This document shows positions 7,157-15,624 of a stretch of DNA of 64,000 nt, piece by piece. Position 1 is the first letter of the stretch. Each line of letters starts with the position of its first letter. The stretch lies in the NCBI GenBank assembly GCA_963819845.1, contig CAWFXQ010000008.1, positions 558,001 through 622,000 of the forward strand, given 5' to 3'. A program made the position numbers and the translations under genes. The stretch is from DATAGF01 sp963819845 (GTDB taxonomy: Bacteria; Actinomycetota; Thermoleophilia; Miltoncostaeales; Miltoncostaeaceae). The notes under the pieces are model-generated. The model had not been told where the DNA came from. It made no database searches and saw only the letters and a list, made by a program, of their open reading frames with translations.

Positions 7157-7941
7157 CGCAGCGCCTCCGCCAGTGCCGGGAACGCGGCGGGGGGCACCTG
7201 CTCGGGGCGCGCCGTCGCCGGCAGCCCGAGGTCGGCCAGCGCCGCCGCGACCTCGGCCTTGCCGGCGCCGGCCGCCGCGAGCGAGTTGGCCAGGGTCTTC
7301 CGCCGCGACGCGAACGCCGCGCGCACCAGCGCGCGCACCGCGGGCGCCGGCCCCGGGGCGGTGCGCCGCAGCGCCACCAGCGCGGAGTCGACCCGCGGAC
7401 GGGGGGTGAAGACCTCGCGGCCCACGGCGCGGCGGAAGGTGGGCTCCGCGCTCAGCTGCACCAGCACCGAGGGGCCGCCGTAGAGGCGGCCGCCGGGCGG
7501 CGCCAGCCAGCGGTCGACGACCTCCCGCTGGGCCATCACGCACCAGCGCTCGACCCGCGGCAGCCGCCAGAGGCTCTCGACCACGGCCGGGGTCGCGATG
7601 GCGTAGGGCAGGTTGGAGACGAACGCCGTCGGCGCCGGGTCGAAGGCCTCCAGCGGCAGTCGCATGGCGTCGCCCCAGTGCACGACGACGTTGCGTGAGC
7701 GAGCAACGACCTCGGCGAGCGCCGGCTCGAGGCGGCGGTCGACCTCGACCGCGTGCACCGAGGCGGCGGCCCGGGCGAGGGCGGCGGTGAGCACCCCGAG
7801 GCCGGCACCGATCTCGAGCGCGACGTCGCCCGGGCCGACCCGGGCCTCGCGCACGGCCAGGTCGGCGAGGTTCTCGTCGAGCAGGAAGTGCTGGCCGAGG
7901 TCGGTGTCCGGCCGCAGGCCGTGGGCCGCCAGGAGCCGCAT
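7144..7941 (-). CDS. rsmA: 16S rRNA dimethyladenosine transferase
   Basis: RsmA/KsgA dimethylates two adjacent adenosines near the 3' end of 16S rRNA (A1518/A1519 in E. coli numbering) during late 30S assembly. The 265-residue protein has DLGQHFLLDENLADL at the N-terminus, the SAM-binding LEIGAGLGVLTAAL motif near residue 42, the adenine-methylase motif SNLPYAIATP, and a C-terminal domain with FTPRPRVDSALVAL. ATG start at 7941 follows the tatD stop by 37 nt, a gap largely filled by a perfect hairpin. The 3' end overlaps the proposed ispE start. All expected motifs are intact. Confidence 0.95.
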   Translation of the reverse strand: MRLLAAHGLRPDTDLGQHFLLDENLADLAVREARVGPGDVALEIGAGLGVLTAALARAAASVHAVEVDRRLEPALAEVVARSRNVVVHWGDAMRLPLEAFDPAPTAFVSNLPYAIATPAVVESLWRLPRVERWCVMAQREVVDRWLAPPGGRLYGGPSVLVQLSAEPTFRRAVGREVFTPRPRVDSALVALRRTAPGPAPAVRALVRAAFASRRKTLANSLAAAGAGKAEVAAALADLGLPATARPEQVPPAAFPALAEALRWPA

Positions 7942-7947
7942 GACGCC

Positions 7948-7980
7948 GACCCGCCCGCCGGCGCCGCCGGCGGGCGGGTC
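7948..7980. repeat. Perfect 15-bp inverted repeat between tatD and rsmA
   Basis: Arms GACCCGCCCGCCGGC and GCCGGCGGGCGGGTC are exact reverse complements separated by 3 nt. The element starts within the tatD stop codon and fills nearly the whole 37-nt gap to rsmA. There is no run of U after it on the transcript, so it is not a standard intrinsic terminator; it may attenuate or protect the operon mRNA (inference). Confidence 0.6.
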
Positions 7981-8728
7981 ACCAGGCGAAGACGCGGGCG
8001 GCGTTGTGGGTGGTGAGCCCGTCGAGGGCCTCCTCCGAGACCCCCCGCAGCCCGGCCACGAAGCGGAGGGTGTGGGCGACGTTGGCCGGCCGGTTGGGGC
8101 GGCCGCGGCGCGGGACCGGCGACAGGTAGGGGCTGTCGGTCTCGACGAGCAGGAGGTCGTCGGGTGCGGCGGCGGCGGCGCGTCGCAGGTCCTCGGCGCT
8201 CGGGTAGGTGACCTGCCCGGCGAAGCTCAGCAGGTAGCCGCGCTCGGCGGCCTCGTCGAGCCGCTCGGGCATCGAGAAGCAGTGCAGCACCACGGGATGC
8301 CCGTCGGCCTCGGCGGCCAGCGTGGCGAGGGTCTCGTCGGCGGCCTCGCGGGTGTGGACGACGATCGGCAGGCCGGCGTCCCGGGCCAGCCCGATCTGGG
8401 CCGAGAAGGCGCGCCGCTGGGCGGCCGGCGCGGAGTGGTTGCGGTGGAAGTCGAGCCCGCACTCCCCGACCGCCACGACGGCCGGATGGGCGGCCAGATC
8501 GCGGATCCAGGCCTCGTCGGCCGCGGTGAAGGCGTCGGCGTCGTGCGGGTGGACGCCCACCGCCGCCCGGAGCTCGGGGTGCCGCTCGCAGAGGGCCACC
8601 GCGCGCTCTGCCGACTCCCTGCCGACCCCGATCGTCACGATCCGCTCCACCCCGGCGGCGACGGCCTCCGCGACGAGCTCGGCCGGATCGGCGTCGCAGG
8701 AGTCGAGGTGGGCGTGCGTGTCGACTAC
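7979..8728 (-). CDS. tatD: TatD family metal-dependent hydrolase
   Basis: A TIM-barrel amidohydrolase-superfamily protein of the TatD/YcfH group, with predicted metal-dependent DNase activity. Metal ligands are visible in order: VVDTHAHLD at the N-terminus, GVHPHDAD, GECGLDFHRN, VVHTREA, LHCFSM and LLVETDSPYL. The length of about 249 residues is usual. The start is odd: the two codons before Asp are GTA and GTC and no ATG, GTG, TTG or CTG lies in a sensible position, although GGAGAAGG sits just upstream. I place the start at the GTA (8728), which overlaps the metG TAG stop. Either an unusual initiation codon or a sequence error is involved. The typical metG-tatD-rsmA order supports the call. 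Confidence 0.88.
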   Translation of the reverse strand, partial: VVDTHAHLDSCDADPAELVAEAVAAGVERIVTIGVGRESAERAVALCERHPELRAAVGVHPHDADAFTAADEAWIRDLAAHPAVVAVGECGLDFHRNHSAPAAQRRAFSAQIGLARDAGLPIVVHTREAADETLATLAAEADGHPVVLHCFSMPERLDEAAERGYLLSFAGQVTYPSAEDLRRAAAAAPDDLLLVETDSPYLSPVPRRGRPNRPANVAHTLRFVAGLRGVSEEALDGLTTHNAARVFAW

Positions 8729-10254
8729 GCGACCTTCTCCTCGACGCGGGGGAAGAGCGGCCCGGACGGCCGGACGCGGGCGCCCGGGCGGCCCGCGCCC
8801 CAGGCGGCGCGCGCCAGCGCGACCTCGCCGGGGTCCTGGCCCAGCCCGGCGAGGATGGCCTCGGCCGAGCCCGGGATCACGGGCCACAGCAGGACGGCCG
8901 CCGCCCGCAGGCCCTCGGCGAGGCTGAAGAGCGTCTGGTCGAGCTCGCCCGCCCGGGCCGGGTCCTTGGCGAGCGTCCACGGCGCGCGCTGCTCCACCAG
9001 CCGGTTGAGGCGCTGCACCAGCCGCCAGGCGTCCTCGACCGCCCGCGAGATGTCGAGCCGCTCGTACCCGGCGACGGTCGCCTCGAGCGCGGCGGACACC
9101 TCGGCCGCGATCTCGCCGTCCCCGCCCGGATCGGCCGGCGCGACGCCGTCGCGGTAGCGCACGATCATGCTGACGACCCGGTTGAGGAGGTTCCCGAGCT
9201 CGTTGGCCAGCTCCTGGGAGTAGCGGGCCTCGAAGCCCTCGGCGGTGAAGGTGCCGTCCTCGCCGAAGCGCACCTCGCGCGCGAGGTAGTAGCGCAGCGC
9301 ATCGATGCCGTACTCGGCGATGAACGGGAACGGGTCGACGACGTTGCCGGTCGTCTTGCTCATCTTCTCGCCGCCCTTGAGGACGTAGCCGTGCACCATC
9401 ACGCGCCGCGGCAGCTCGAGCTCTGCGGCCATGAGCAGCGCCGGCCAGATGACGGCGTGGAACTTGAGGATGTCCTTGGCCATCACGTGCAGGTCGGGCG
9501 GCCAGAAGCGGCCGGCCAGGTCCTCGCCGGGCCGCGCGTACTCGAGCGCCGTGTAGTAGTTGAAGAGCGCGTTGACCCAGACGTAGACGGTCTGCTCGGG
9601 GTCCCACGGCACGGGGACGCCCCACCCCGTCGCCGCCCGTGAGATGGAGAGGTCCTCGAGGCCGTCCTCGATCATGCGCCGCGCCTCGTTGCGGCGAGCC
9701 GCCGGCAGGACCCAGTCCGGATGGGCGTCGTAGTGGGCCAGCAGGCGGTCGCGGTAGGCCGAGAGGCGGAAGAACCAGTTGTCCTCCTCCAGCCACTCGA
9801 CGGGCCGGCCGTGGATCGGGCAGAGGCGCCCGCCGGCGAGCTCGCCCTCGGCGTAGAAGCGCTCGCACGAGGTGCAGTACCACCCGGAGTAGGTCCCGCG
9901 GTAGACGTCGCCGGACTCCCGCAGGCGCTCCATCACGCGGCCCACGCCCTCGCCGTGCTCGGCGTCGGAGGTGCGGATGAAGAAGTCGGTCGTCGCCCCG
10001 ACGACCCGGCCCAGCTCGCGGAACCGCGCGGCGTTGGCGTCGGCGTGCTCGCGCGGGCTGCGCCCGGCCTCGGCGGCGAGCCGGACGACGCTCGAGCTGT
10101 GCTCGTCGGTGCCCGTGAGGAAGAACACGTCCTCGCCGCGCTGGCGGTGATGGCGGGCGATGACGTCGGACATGATCGTCGTGTACGCGTGCCCGATGTG
10201 GGGCTCGGCGTTGACGTAGTAGATCGGCGTCGTCAGGAAGAAGCGGTCGGCCAC
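8725..10254 (-). CDS. metG: Methionyl-tRNA synthetase
   Basis: Class I aminoacyl-tRNA synthetase charging tRNA-Met. The HIGH motif appears as EPHIGHAYTT near residue 18 and the KMSKS loop as GEKMSKTTGN near residue 298. A single knuckle YCTSCERFYAEGEL..LCPIHG replaces the usual four-Cys zinc site with fewer cysteines (C, C, C plus H), consistent with a one-knuckle, T. thermophilus-like type. The anticodon-binding alpha-helical domain ends with no C-terminal tRNA-binding (Arc1p-like) extension, so this is the short form of 509 residues. Start ATG at 10254 lies inside the 3' end of rsmI (22-bp overlap). Confidence 0.96.
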   Translation of the reverse strand: MADRFFLTTPIYYVNAEPHIGHAYTTIMSDVIARHHRQRGEDVFFLTGTDEHSSSVVRLAAEAGRSPREHADANAARFRELGRVVGATTDFFIRTSDAEHGEGVGRVMERLRESGDVYRGTYSGWYCTSCERFYAEGELAGGRLCPIHGRPVEWLEEDNWFFRLSAYRDRLLAHYDAHPDWVLPAARRNEARRMIEDGLEDLSISRAATGWGVPVPWDPEQTVYVWVNALFNYYTALEYARPGEDLAGRFWPPDLHVMAKDILKFHAVIWPALLMAAELELPRRVMVHGYVLKGGEKMSKTTGNVVDPFPFIAEYGIDALRYYLAREVRFGEDGTFTAEGFEARYSQELANELGNLLNRVVSMIVRYRDGVAPADPGGDGEIAAEVSAALEATVAGYERLDISRAVEDAWRLVQRLNRLVEQRAPWTLAKDPARAGELDQTLFSLAEGLRAAAVLLWPVIPGSAEAILAGLGQDPGEVALARAAWGAGRPGARVRPSGPLFPRVEEKVA

Positions 10255-11078
10255 ATCCCCGATTCTAGGGCCCGGCGGTAGGCCCGGTTGCGCGGGGCGG
10301 CGCCCAGCGCGGCCGCCACCTCGGCCGCCCGGGCCTGGCTGAGGCCGGCATCGCGCAGGAGGCGCAGGACCTCGTCGAGCCGCGCGTCGTCGGCGTCGGC
10401 CTCCGGCGCCGCGCCGACCACCAGGGTCACCTCGCCCCGGGGCGGCTCGGCCAGGCGGGCGGCGACCTCGGCCGCGGTCCCCCGCACGACCTCCCCGTGC
10501 AGCTTGGTGAGCTCGCGGCAGACGGCCACCGGCCGCTCGGGCATGGCCGCGGCGATCTCGGCGAGCAGCGCGGGCAGGCGCCGGGGGCTCTCGAACGCCA
10601 CGACCGGCACGTCGCTCGCCGCCAGCCGCTCCATCAGCCGCCGCCGCTCGCCGGCGCGGCGGGGCGCGAACCCCAGGAAGGCGAACCCGCCCTCGCCGGC
10701 CAGGCCCGACCCCGCCAGCGCGGCGGTGACCGCGCTCGGGCCGGGGACCACCTCCACCGGCAGCGACGCGTCGAGGGCCGCCCGCACCAGGCGGGCGCCC
10801 GGGTCGCTCACCAGGGGCATGCCCGCGTCGCTGACCAGGGCGACGCGGGCGCCCCCGCGCATGCGCCCCACCAGGTCGGCGGCGCGGGCGGCCTCGTTGT
10901 GCTGGTGCACGGCCACCATCGGCGCCTCCGACCCGGCGTGGCGCAGCAGCGGCGCCGTGCGGCGGGTGTCCTCGCAGGCCACCAGGTCGGCGTCGCGCAG
11001 GGCCTGGGCCGCGCGCGGCGACAGGTCGGCCAGGTTGCCGATCGGCGTTCCCACCACCACGAGGCCCCGACCGGTCAT
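10233..11078 (-). CDS. rsmI: 16S rRNA (cytidine-1402-2'-O)-methyltransferase
   Basis: Tetrapyrrole-methylase-fold enzyme that 2'-O-methylates C1402 of 16S rRNA. The N-terminal LVVVGTPIGNLADLSPRA and ALVSDAGMPLVSDPGARLV motifs and VEVVPGPSAVTAALAGSGL are diagnostic, as are GFAPRRAGERR and FESPRRLPALL. The ATG at 11078 is chosen because the family always begins about three to six residues before LVVVGTP; the frame is open much further upstream but encodes nothing recognisable there. First gene of the minus-strand housekeeping operon; divergent from the LCP gene at 11136 with 57 bp between them. Confidence 0.95.
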   Translation of the reverse strand: MTGRGLVVVGTPIGNLADLSPRAAQALRDADLVACEDTRRTAPLLRHAGSEAPMVAVHQHNEAARAADLVGRMRGGARVALVSDAGMPLVSDPGARLVRAALDASLPVEVVPGPSAVTAALAGSGLAGEGGFAFLGFAPRRAGERRRLMERLAASDVPVVAFESPRRLPALLAEIAAAMPERPVAVCRELTKLHGEVVRGTAAEVAARLAEPPRGEVTLVVGAAPEADADDARLDEVLRLLRDAGLSQARAAEVAAALGAAPRNRAYRRALESGMWPTASS

Positions 11079-11120
11079 GCGCCCTTGCCGTTCCGCAACG
11101 GAGGTTGCCCCGGCGGACGC

Positions 11121-11126
11121 TACCAT
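11121..11126 (+). promoter_or_regulatory. Candidate -10 element of the LCP gene (TACCAT)
   Basis: TACCAT lies 9 nt before the ATG at 11136 in the short gap between divergent genes. The distance suggests a leaderless or nearly leaderless transcript. No convincing -35 hexamer is visible. Confidence 0.4.
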
Positions 11127-11135
11127 TGCCCGCCG

Positions 11136-12290
11136 ATGTCCCGGACCACGAAGTCCTACCGGCGCTATCGGATGCGCGGGCGCGAGGGGGCGGTCGGCGA
11201 CGGCATGGACGAGCTGCGGGCCCTCCGCGCCCGCGAGGCCGGCGAGGGCGCGCCCCCCGGCGGCGCCGTGGCCGACCCGCGTCCCCTGCCCCCGCGCCGC
11301 CCCGGCCGCCTCGAGCGCAAGCGGCGGCGCGCGCTGCAGCGCCAGGGCCGGCACTGGTGGTCGCTGCGCGGCCTGGGGCCGGCCGGCTGGGCCGGCCGCA
11401 TCGCGATCCTGCTGCTGCTGGGCGTGATCGCGTGGGCCGGGTTCGGCTGGCTGGCGGTCGACGGCGCGGTCGACGAGGCCAACGGCAAGATCACCGCCGG
11501 CGCCCGCGCGGCCCTCGACCCGGCCCCCGGCGGCATGCTGGGGACCCCCACCAACACGCTCATCATCGGCGTCAACAAGCGCAAGGGGGTCACGCGCAGC
11601 CGCGCCGACACCCTGCTGCTGATGCGCACCGACCCGGACGAGGGGCGCATCAAGTACCTCTCCATCCCGCGCGACTACCGCGTCGAGCTGCCCGGCCAGG
11701 GCACCCAGAAGATCAACGCCTCGTTCTTCTTCGCCGGGCAGGCCGGGGCGATCAGGGCCGTCAAGGCCCTCACCGGGGTGCCGATCCACCACGTGATGGT
11801 CATCAAGTTCAACGGCTTCCCCAAGATGGTGGACGCCGTCGGCGGGGTGACGGTCAACAACCCCACCGCCCTGGTCGAGTGCCCCTACGAGGACGGGCGC
11901 ACGGTCAGCTTCCCCGAGGGGCGCATCGAGCTGAACGGCGCCCGCGCGCTCGAGTACGCCCGCGCCCGCCAGGGGGCCTGCGGGGGCGACTTCGGCCGGG
12001 CCCTGCGCCAGCAGGCGGTGGTGGCGGCCATGAAGGGCGAGGTGCTGTCGCCCGGGAACATCTGGCGGGCGCCGTGGCGCGGCGCCGACGTCGTTCGGGC
12101 GCTGCAGACCGACATCGGCACCATGGACATGATCAAGTTCGGCTGGCTCCAGGCGCGCCTGGACCAGCGCCCCGGTGACCGCGTCCTGCTGTCGGGCCAG
12201 ATCCTCGAGGTCGACGGCGTCTCGTACGTCGTCCAGACCGACCCCGACCAGAACGAGCGCGAGATCGCCGCCTTCATGGGCACGGGCTGA
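11136..12290 (+). CDS. LytR-CpsA-Psr family cell-wall ligase
   Basis: LCP phosphotransferase, a membrane-anchored extracytoplasmic enzyme that attaches polyprenyl-linked glycopolymers to peptidoglycan. A basic cytoplasmic N-terminus of about 85 residues is followed by one membrane helix (RIAILLLLGVIAWAGFGWL) and the LCP domain: NTLIIGVNKRKGVTRSRADT, LLLMRTDPDEGRIKYLSIPR with its conserved Arg, KINASFFF and the GGVTVNNP motif. Length 384 residues. ATG at 11136 is the only start in frame near a promoter-like TACCAT. It may act on the polymer made by the 24-57 kb locus, but it sits with housekeeping genes. Converges on trkA with 8 bp between stops. Confidence 0.92.
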   Translation: MSRTTKSYRRYRMRGREGAVGDGMDELRALRAREAGEGAPPGGAVADPRPLPPRRPGRLERKRRRALQRQGRHWWSLRGLGPAGWAGRIAILLLLGVIAWAGFGWLAVDGAVDEANGKITAGARAALDPAPGGMLGTPTNTLIIGVNKRKGVTRSRADTLLLMRTDPDEGRIKYLSIPRDYRVELPGQGTQKINASFFFAGQAGAIRAVKALTGVPIHHVMVIKFNGFPKMVDAVGGVTVNNPTALVECPYEDGRTVSFPEGRIELNGARALEYARARQGACGGDFGRALRQQAVVAAMKGEVLSPGNIWRAPWRGADVVRALQTDIGTMDMIKFGWLQARLDQRPGDRVLLSGQILEVDGVSYVVQTDPDQNEREIAAFMGTG

Positions 12291-12298
12291 ACCCGGGC

Positions 12299-12955
12299 TC
12301 AGGGCAGCGCCGCGAACGCCTCCGCCTTCTCGCGCCGCCCGGCCACGACCATGAGGTCGCCCTCGCCGACGACGGTCTCCGGCGTCGCGTAGGTGAAGGC
12401 GCCCCCCGGGGGCTTCACGGCCACGACCGTCACGTCGTGGCGCCTGCGCAGGCCCGCGTCCTTCAGGTTCTCGCCCAGGATCTCGCGGGGCGCGGTCGTC
12501 TCGATCAGGACGAAGTCCTCGTCGAGCTCGACGTAGTCGATCGTGCGGCCCACCATCGTGTGGGCCACCCGCACGCCCATGTCCCGCTCGGGGAAGATCA
12601 CCCGGGTCGCGCCCACCCTCTCGAGGATGGCGCCGTGCTCCTCGGTGATCGCCTTGGCCCAGATGCGCGGCACGCCGAGGTCGACGAGCGCGTAGGTCGC
12701 CAGGATGCTCGCCTCCATGTCGCTGCCGATCGCGACGGCGGCCCGGCCGAAGTCGGCCGCGCCGATCTGGCGGAGCGCCTCGGCGTCGGTGGCGTCGGCC
12801 TGGACGACGTGGGTCAGGTCGGCCGAGCAGGCCTGGACCACCTTGGGGGAGGCATCGACGCCAAGGACGTCGTGCCCCAGCCGGATCAACGTCTCGGCGA
12901 GGGCGCGGCCGAAGCGGCCGAGGCCGATCACGAGCGTCTGGTCGTCGCTAGCCAA
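12299..12955 (-). CDS. trkA: Trk/Ktr potassium uptake regulatory subunit (RCK domains)
   Basis: Cytoplasmic gating subunit of a K+ transporter. Residues 1-125 form an RCK_N Rossmann domain with the dinucleotide motif VIGLGRFGRALAETL and the acidic end of strand 2 (VLGVDAS); residues about 140-216 form the TrkA_C domain (LKDAGLRRRHDVTVVAVKP). A single RCK pair of 218 residues corresponds to KtrA/CeoB-type rather than the doubled E. coli TrkA. It overlaps the 3' end of the membrane subunit gene by 8 bp, indicating cotranscription and coupling. NAD(H) or ATP/ADP binding is known for the family. Confidence 0.93.
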   Translation of the reverse strand: MASDDQTLVIGLGRFGRALAETLIRLGHDVLGVDASPKVVQACSADLTHVVQADATDAEALRQIGAADFGRAAVAIGSDMEASILATYALVDLGVPRIWAKAITEEHGAILERVGATRVIFPERDMGVRVAHTMVGRTIDYVELDEDFVLIETTAPREILGENLKDAGLRRRHDVTVVAVKPPGGAFTYATPETVVGEGDLMVVAGRREKAEAFAALP

Positions 12956-14306
12956 CGAGCACCCTTTCCTCGGGATGGCTGTACAGGCGATCGCGCTCGC
13001 GCAGGACGAGGGCGACGCCCAGGGTGAGCGGGCCGACGCGGCCCGCGAACATCAGGAGGATCAGTATCGCGTCCCCCACGCCATCGAGCTGCCCCGTGAC
13101 CCCGGTCGAGAGCCCGGTCGTGGAGAACGCCGAGACGCACTCGAACAGGGCGGTGGAGAGGTCGAGGTCGTTGGTCGCCACCAGGACCAGGGTGGCGAGC
13201 ACGACGAGGTTGATGGCGACGATGGCGATCGTGAGGGCCTGGCGCAGCACCGGCGACGGAACGGCGCGGCCGTACGCGGCCACCTCGCGCTGGCTCCGGA
13301 TCTCGGCCCAGACCACGAGGATCAGCAGGGCGAAGGTGGTGACCTTGATGCCGCCGGCCGGCGACGCGCTCCCGCCGCCGACGAACATGAGCATGTCCGT
13401 GATGAAGAGCGAGTCGGTGCCCACGTCGGCGTAGTTGACCGTGTTGAACCCGGCGTTGCGCGCGGTGACGGCGGCGAAGAAGCCGCCGAGGAGCTTCCCG
13501 GCCGTGCTCTCCTTGCCCAGGGTCTCGGAGTTGTCCCACTCCAGCGCCGTCAGCGCGACGAACCCGAGCGCGAGCAGCGCGCACGTGGTGACGAGCGTCA
13601 GCTTCGTGTGGAGGCTCCAGCGCCCGGGCGCCCCCGGGCGGCGCCGCAGCTCCAGCCAGACGGGGAACCCCACCCCGCCGACGATCACCGCGAAAGCGAT
13701 GGGCACGAGCACGAACCCGTCGCTCGCGAAGCCGACGAGGTTGTCGGAGAACAGCGAGAAGCCGGCCTGGTTGAAGGCCGCGACGCCGTGGAAGAGCCCG
13801 TCCCAAAGGGCCTCGCCGAACGACCGGTCGTGCCCGGCCCAGAACGCCAGCGTCAGCGCGGCCACGGTGATCGCCTCGACCGACAGCGCGAAGGCGACGA
13901 TGAAGAGCGTCAGCCGCCGCAGGCTGCCGAGGTCGGCCGACCGGGTCTCCGCCTGGGCCGCGAGGCGGCCGCGCAGGCCCAGCCGGCGGCTCACGACGAC
14001 GAACAGCAGCGACGCGCTCGTCACGATCCCGAGCCCGCCGAGCTGGACCAGGCCCAGGATGACGGCCTGGCCGAAGGGGCTCCAGTAGGTGGCCGTGTCG
14101 ACCGACGCGAGCCCGGTGACGGTGACCGCGGAGACGGAGGTGAAGAGGGCCGTCGCGAGCGATCCCCGGCCGGCGGCCTCGGTGGCGGCCGGAAGGCTGA
14201 GCAGGACCGCGCCGATCAGGATCGCGAGCGCGAAGCCCGCCGCCACGATCCGGGGCGGGTGGCTCAGGAAGGCCCGCGAGGGCGTGCGGCGGATACCGCG
14301 CGCCAC
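12948..14306 (-). CDS. trkH: Trk/Ktr potassium uptake membrane subunit
   Basis: Polytopic 452-residue transporter of the TrkH/KtrB superfamily with four pore-loop repeats. Selectivity-filter segments are visible as SAVTVTGLASVD, FHGVAAFNQAGFSLFSDN, FFAAVTARNAGFNTVNYAD and FECVSAFSTTGLSTGVTG, each with the conserved glycine. Its partner is the RCK protein directly downstream (8-bp overlap). The start ATG at 14306 is 6 nt after the stop of the FmdB-like gene, so all three may be cotranscribed. Function: K+ uptake under osmotic or pH stress. Confidence 0.94.
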   Translation of the reverse strand: MARGIRRTPSRAFLSHPPRIVAAGFALAILIGAVLLSLPAATEAAGRGSLATALFTSVSAVTVTGLASVDTATYWSPFGQAVILGLVQLGGLGIVTSASLLFVVVSRRLGLRGRLAAQAETRSADLGSLRRLTLFIVAFALSVEAITVAALTLAFWAGHDRSFGEALWDGLFHGVAAFNQAGFSLFSDNLVGFASDGFVLVPIAFAVIVGGVGFPVWLELRRRPGAPGRWSLHTKLTLVTTCALLALGFVALTALEWDNSETLGKESTAGKLLGGFFAAVTARNAGFNTVNYADVGTDSLFITDMLMFVGGGSASPAGGIKVTTFALLILVVWAEIRSQREVAAYGRAVPSPVLRQALTIAIVAINLVVLATLVLVATNDLDLSTALFECVSAFSTTGLSTGVTGQLDGVGDAILILLMFAGRVGPLTLGVALVLRERDRLYSHPEERVLVG

Positions 14307-14312
14307 GCCGGA

Positions 14313-14663
14313 TCAGACCTTGTCCAGCCCCACGGTCTTGCCGCCGCCCGACGACGAGCTCGCCGCGGCCGGCTTCTCGCCGCCCTTCTTCTCGCCGGCC
14401 TTCTCGCCGGCCTTCTCGCCGCCCGCGCCGTTGGAGCCCGCCTCGCCCGAGCCCGCGCCCGAGTCGTCGGCCTTCCCGCGCCGCTTGCTGGCGTAGTCGG
14501 TGTTGTGGAAGCCCGTCCCCTTGAAGTGGATCGCGGGCGCGAACAGCATCTTGGCCACCTGCCCGCCGCAGACCTCGCACTCGGAGAGGGGGTCGTCGGA
14601 CATGCGCTGGGACACCTCGAACTGGTGCCCGCAGTCGTTGCAGCGATATTCGTAGATCGGCAC
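14313..14663 (-). CDS. FmdB-type zinc-ribbon protein
   Basis: A 116-residue protein whose first 40 residues are the CxxC_CXXC_SSSS (FmdB) zinc ribbon: VPIYEYRCNDCGHQFEV with C8/C11 and ECEVCGG with C29/C32. The rest is low complexity, rich in Gly, Glu, Lys and Ser with GEKAGEKAGEKKGGEK repeats, and likely disordered. I use the GTG at 14663 because the family starts exactly at MPIYEY and GAGGTGGG precedes it. Function in the family is not settled. It lies directly upstream of trkH. Confidence 0.85.
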   Translation of the reverse strand: MPIYEYRCNDCGHQFEVSQRMSDDPLSECEVCGGQVAKMLFAPAIHFKGTGFHNTDYASKRRGKADDSGAGSGEAGSNGAGGEKAGEKAGEKKGGEKPAAASSSSGGGKTVGLDKV

Positions 14664-14826
14664 GAGTCCCACCTCGACGGAGTGGAGGCCGCGCAGGAGT
14701 ATAGCGCCGCCCGGCGCTGTCTTGGCACTCTCACGCGGAGTGTGCCAAACGGGGCCGGCGGCCGGCCCGTCGCGCGCCCGTTGATAGCATCGGCCACGCT
14801 CCCGGCGACCTGAGCCGGGCCTCACC

Positions 14827-15624
14827 ATGACGCCGCCGATGCGAAAGGGTCAGGCCGTGCACCGCGCCGCCTGGGTGGGCGTCGGCGTGGCCGCGACCGC
14901 CGCCGCGCTCGCGCGCCGCCGCCGTCCCGTCTCCGCCGCGGCCGCGCTGGCGTGCGCGGCCCTGGCCGGATCGGCGGCGTTCTGGCCCGCGAGCCCGGCG
15001 TTCGGCAGAGCGCTGCGGAGCGGGCCGCGCGACCGCCCCCGGGCCGCGCTCACGTTCGACGATGGGCCCGGCCCGTCAACCCCCGCGATCCTCGACGCGC
15101 TCGCGTCCGAGGGCGCGCGGGCCACCTTCTTCGTCCTCGGGCGCCAGGCCGAGCGCCACCCCGAGCTGGTGCGGCGCATCGTCGCCGACGGCCACCAGCT
15201 CGCCAGCCACGGCTACGACCACGGGATCCTGGTCTTCCGCGGCGCCGGCCACGTCGAGGACCAGCTGCGGCGCACCCAGCGCGCGGCCGAGGCCGCCGCC
15301 GGCGCGGGCGTCATGTCGCCGCTCTTCCGGGCGCCCCACGGCTACCGCGGGCCGGCGACGGCCCTCGGCGCCCGCCGGTCCGGCTACCGCATGGCCGCCT
15401 GGACCCGCGGCGTCTTCGACTCGGCCGAGCCCGGGCCCGCCGCCATCGCCCGGCGGGCCGCCCGGGCGCTCGGGCCGGGCGTCATCCTGCTGCTGCACGA
15501 CGCCGACGGGTGGGCCCCGGAGCGCCCGCGCCAACAGACCGCCGAGGCGCTCCCGGACATCTGCCGGGCCGCGCGCGCCCGCGGGCTCGAGCTGGTCACC
15601 CTCGCCGAGCTGGTGGCCGCGTGA
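14827..15624 (+). CDS. Polysaccharide deacetylase (NodB domain)
   Basis: A 265-residue carbohydrate esterase family 4 enzyme, probably membrane-anchored by N-terminal hydrophobic stretches (AAWVGVGVAATAAALA and AAALACAALAGSAAFW). Motif 1 is TFDDGPGPST with the catalytic base and metal Asp; motif 2 is HQLASHGYDH; motif 3 RAPHGYRGP; motif 5 ILLLHDADG. Expected to remove N-acetyl groups from peptidoglycan or another glycan outside the membrane. Its stop overlaps the GTG start of the next gene (GTGA), so the two are coupled. Confidence 0.92.
   Translation: MTPPMRKGQAVHRAAWVGVGVAATAAALARRRRPVSAAAALACAALAGSAAFWPASPAFGRALRSGPRDRPRAALTFDDGPGPSTPAILDALASEGARATFFVLGRQAERHPELVRRIVADGHQLASHGYDHGILVFRGAGHVEDQLRRTQRAAEAAAGAGVMSPLFRAPHGYRGPATALGARRSGYRMAAWTRGVFDSAEPGPAAIARRAARALGPGVILLLHDADGWAPERPRQQTAEALPDICRAARARGLELVTLAELVAA

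Noticed and set aside
12290..12330. Terminator hairpin between the convergent LCP and trkA genes
   Set aside because: CCCGGGCT-type repeats exist but stems are short and no U tract follows on either strand.
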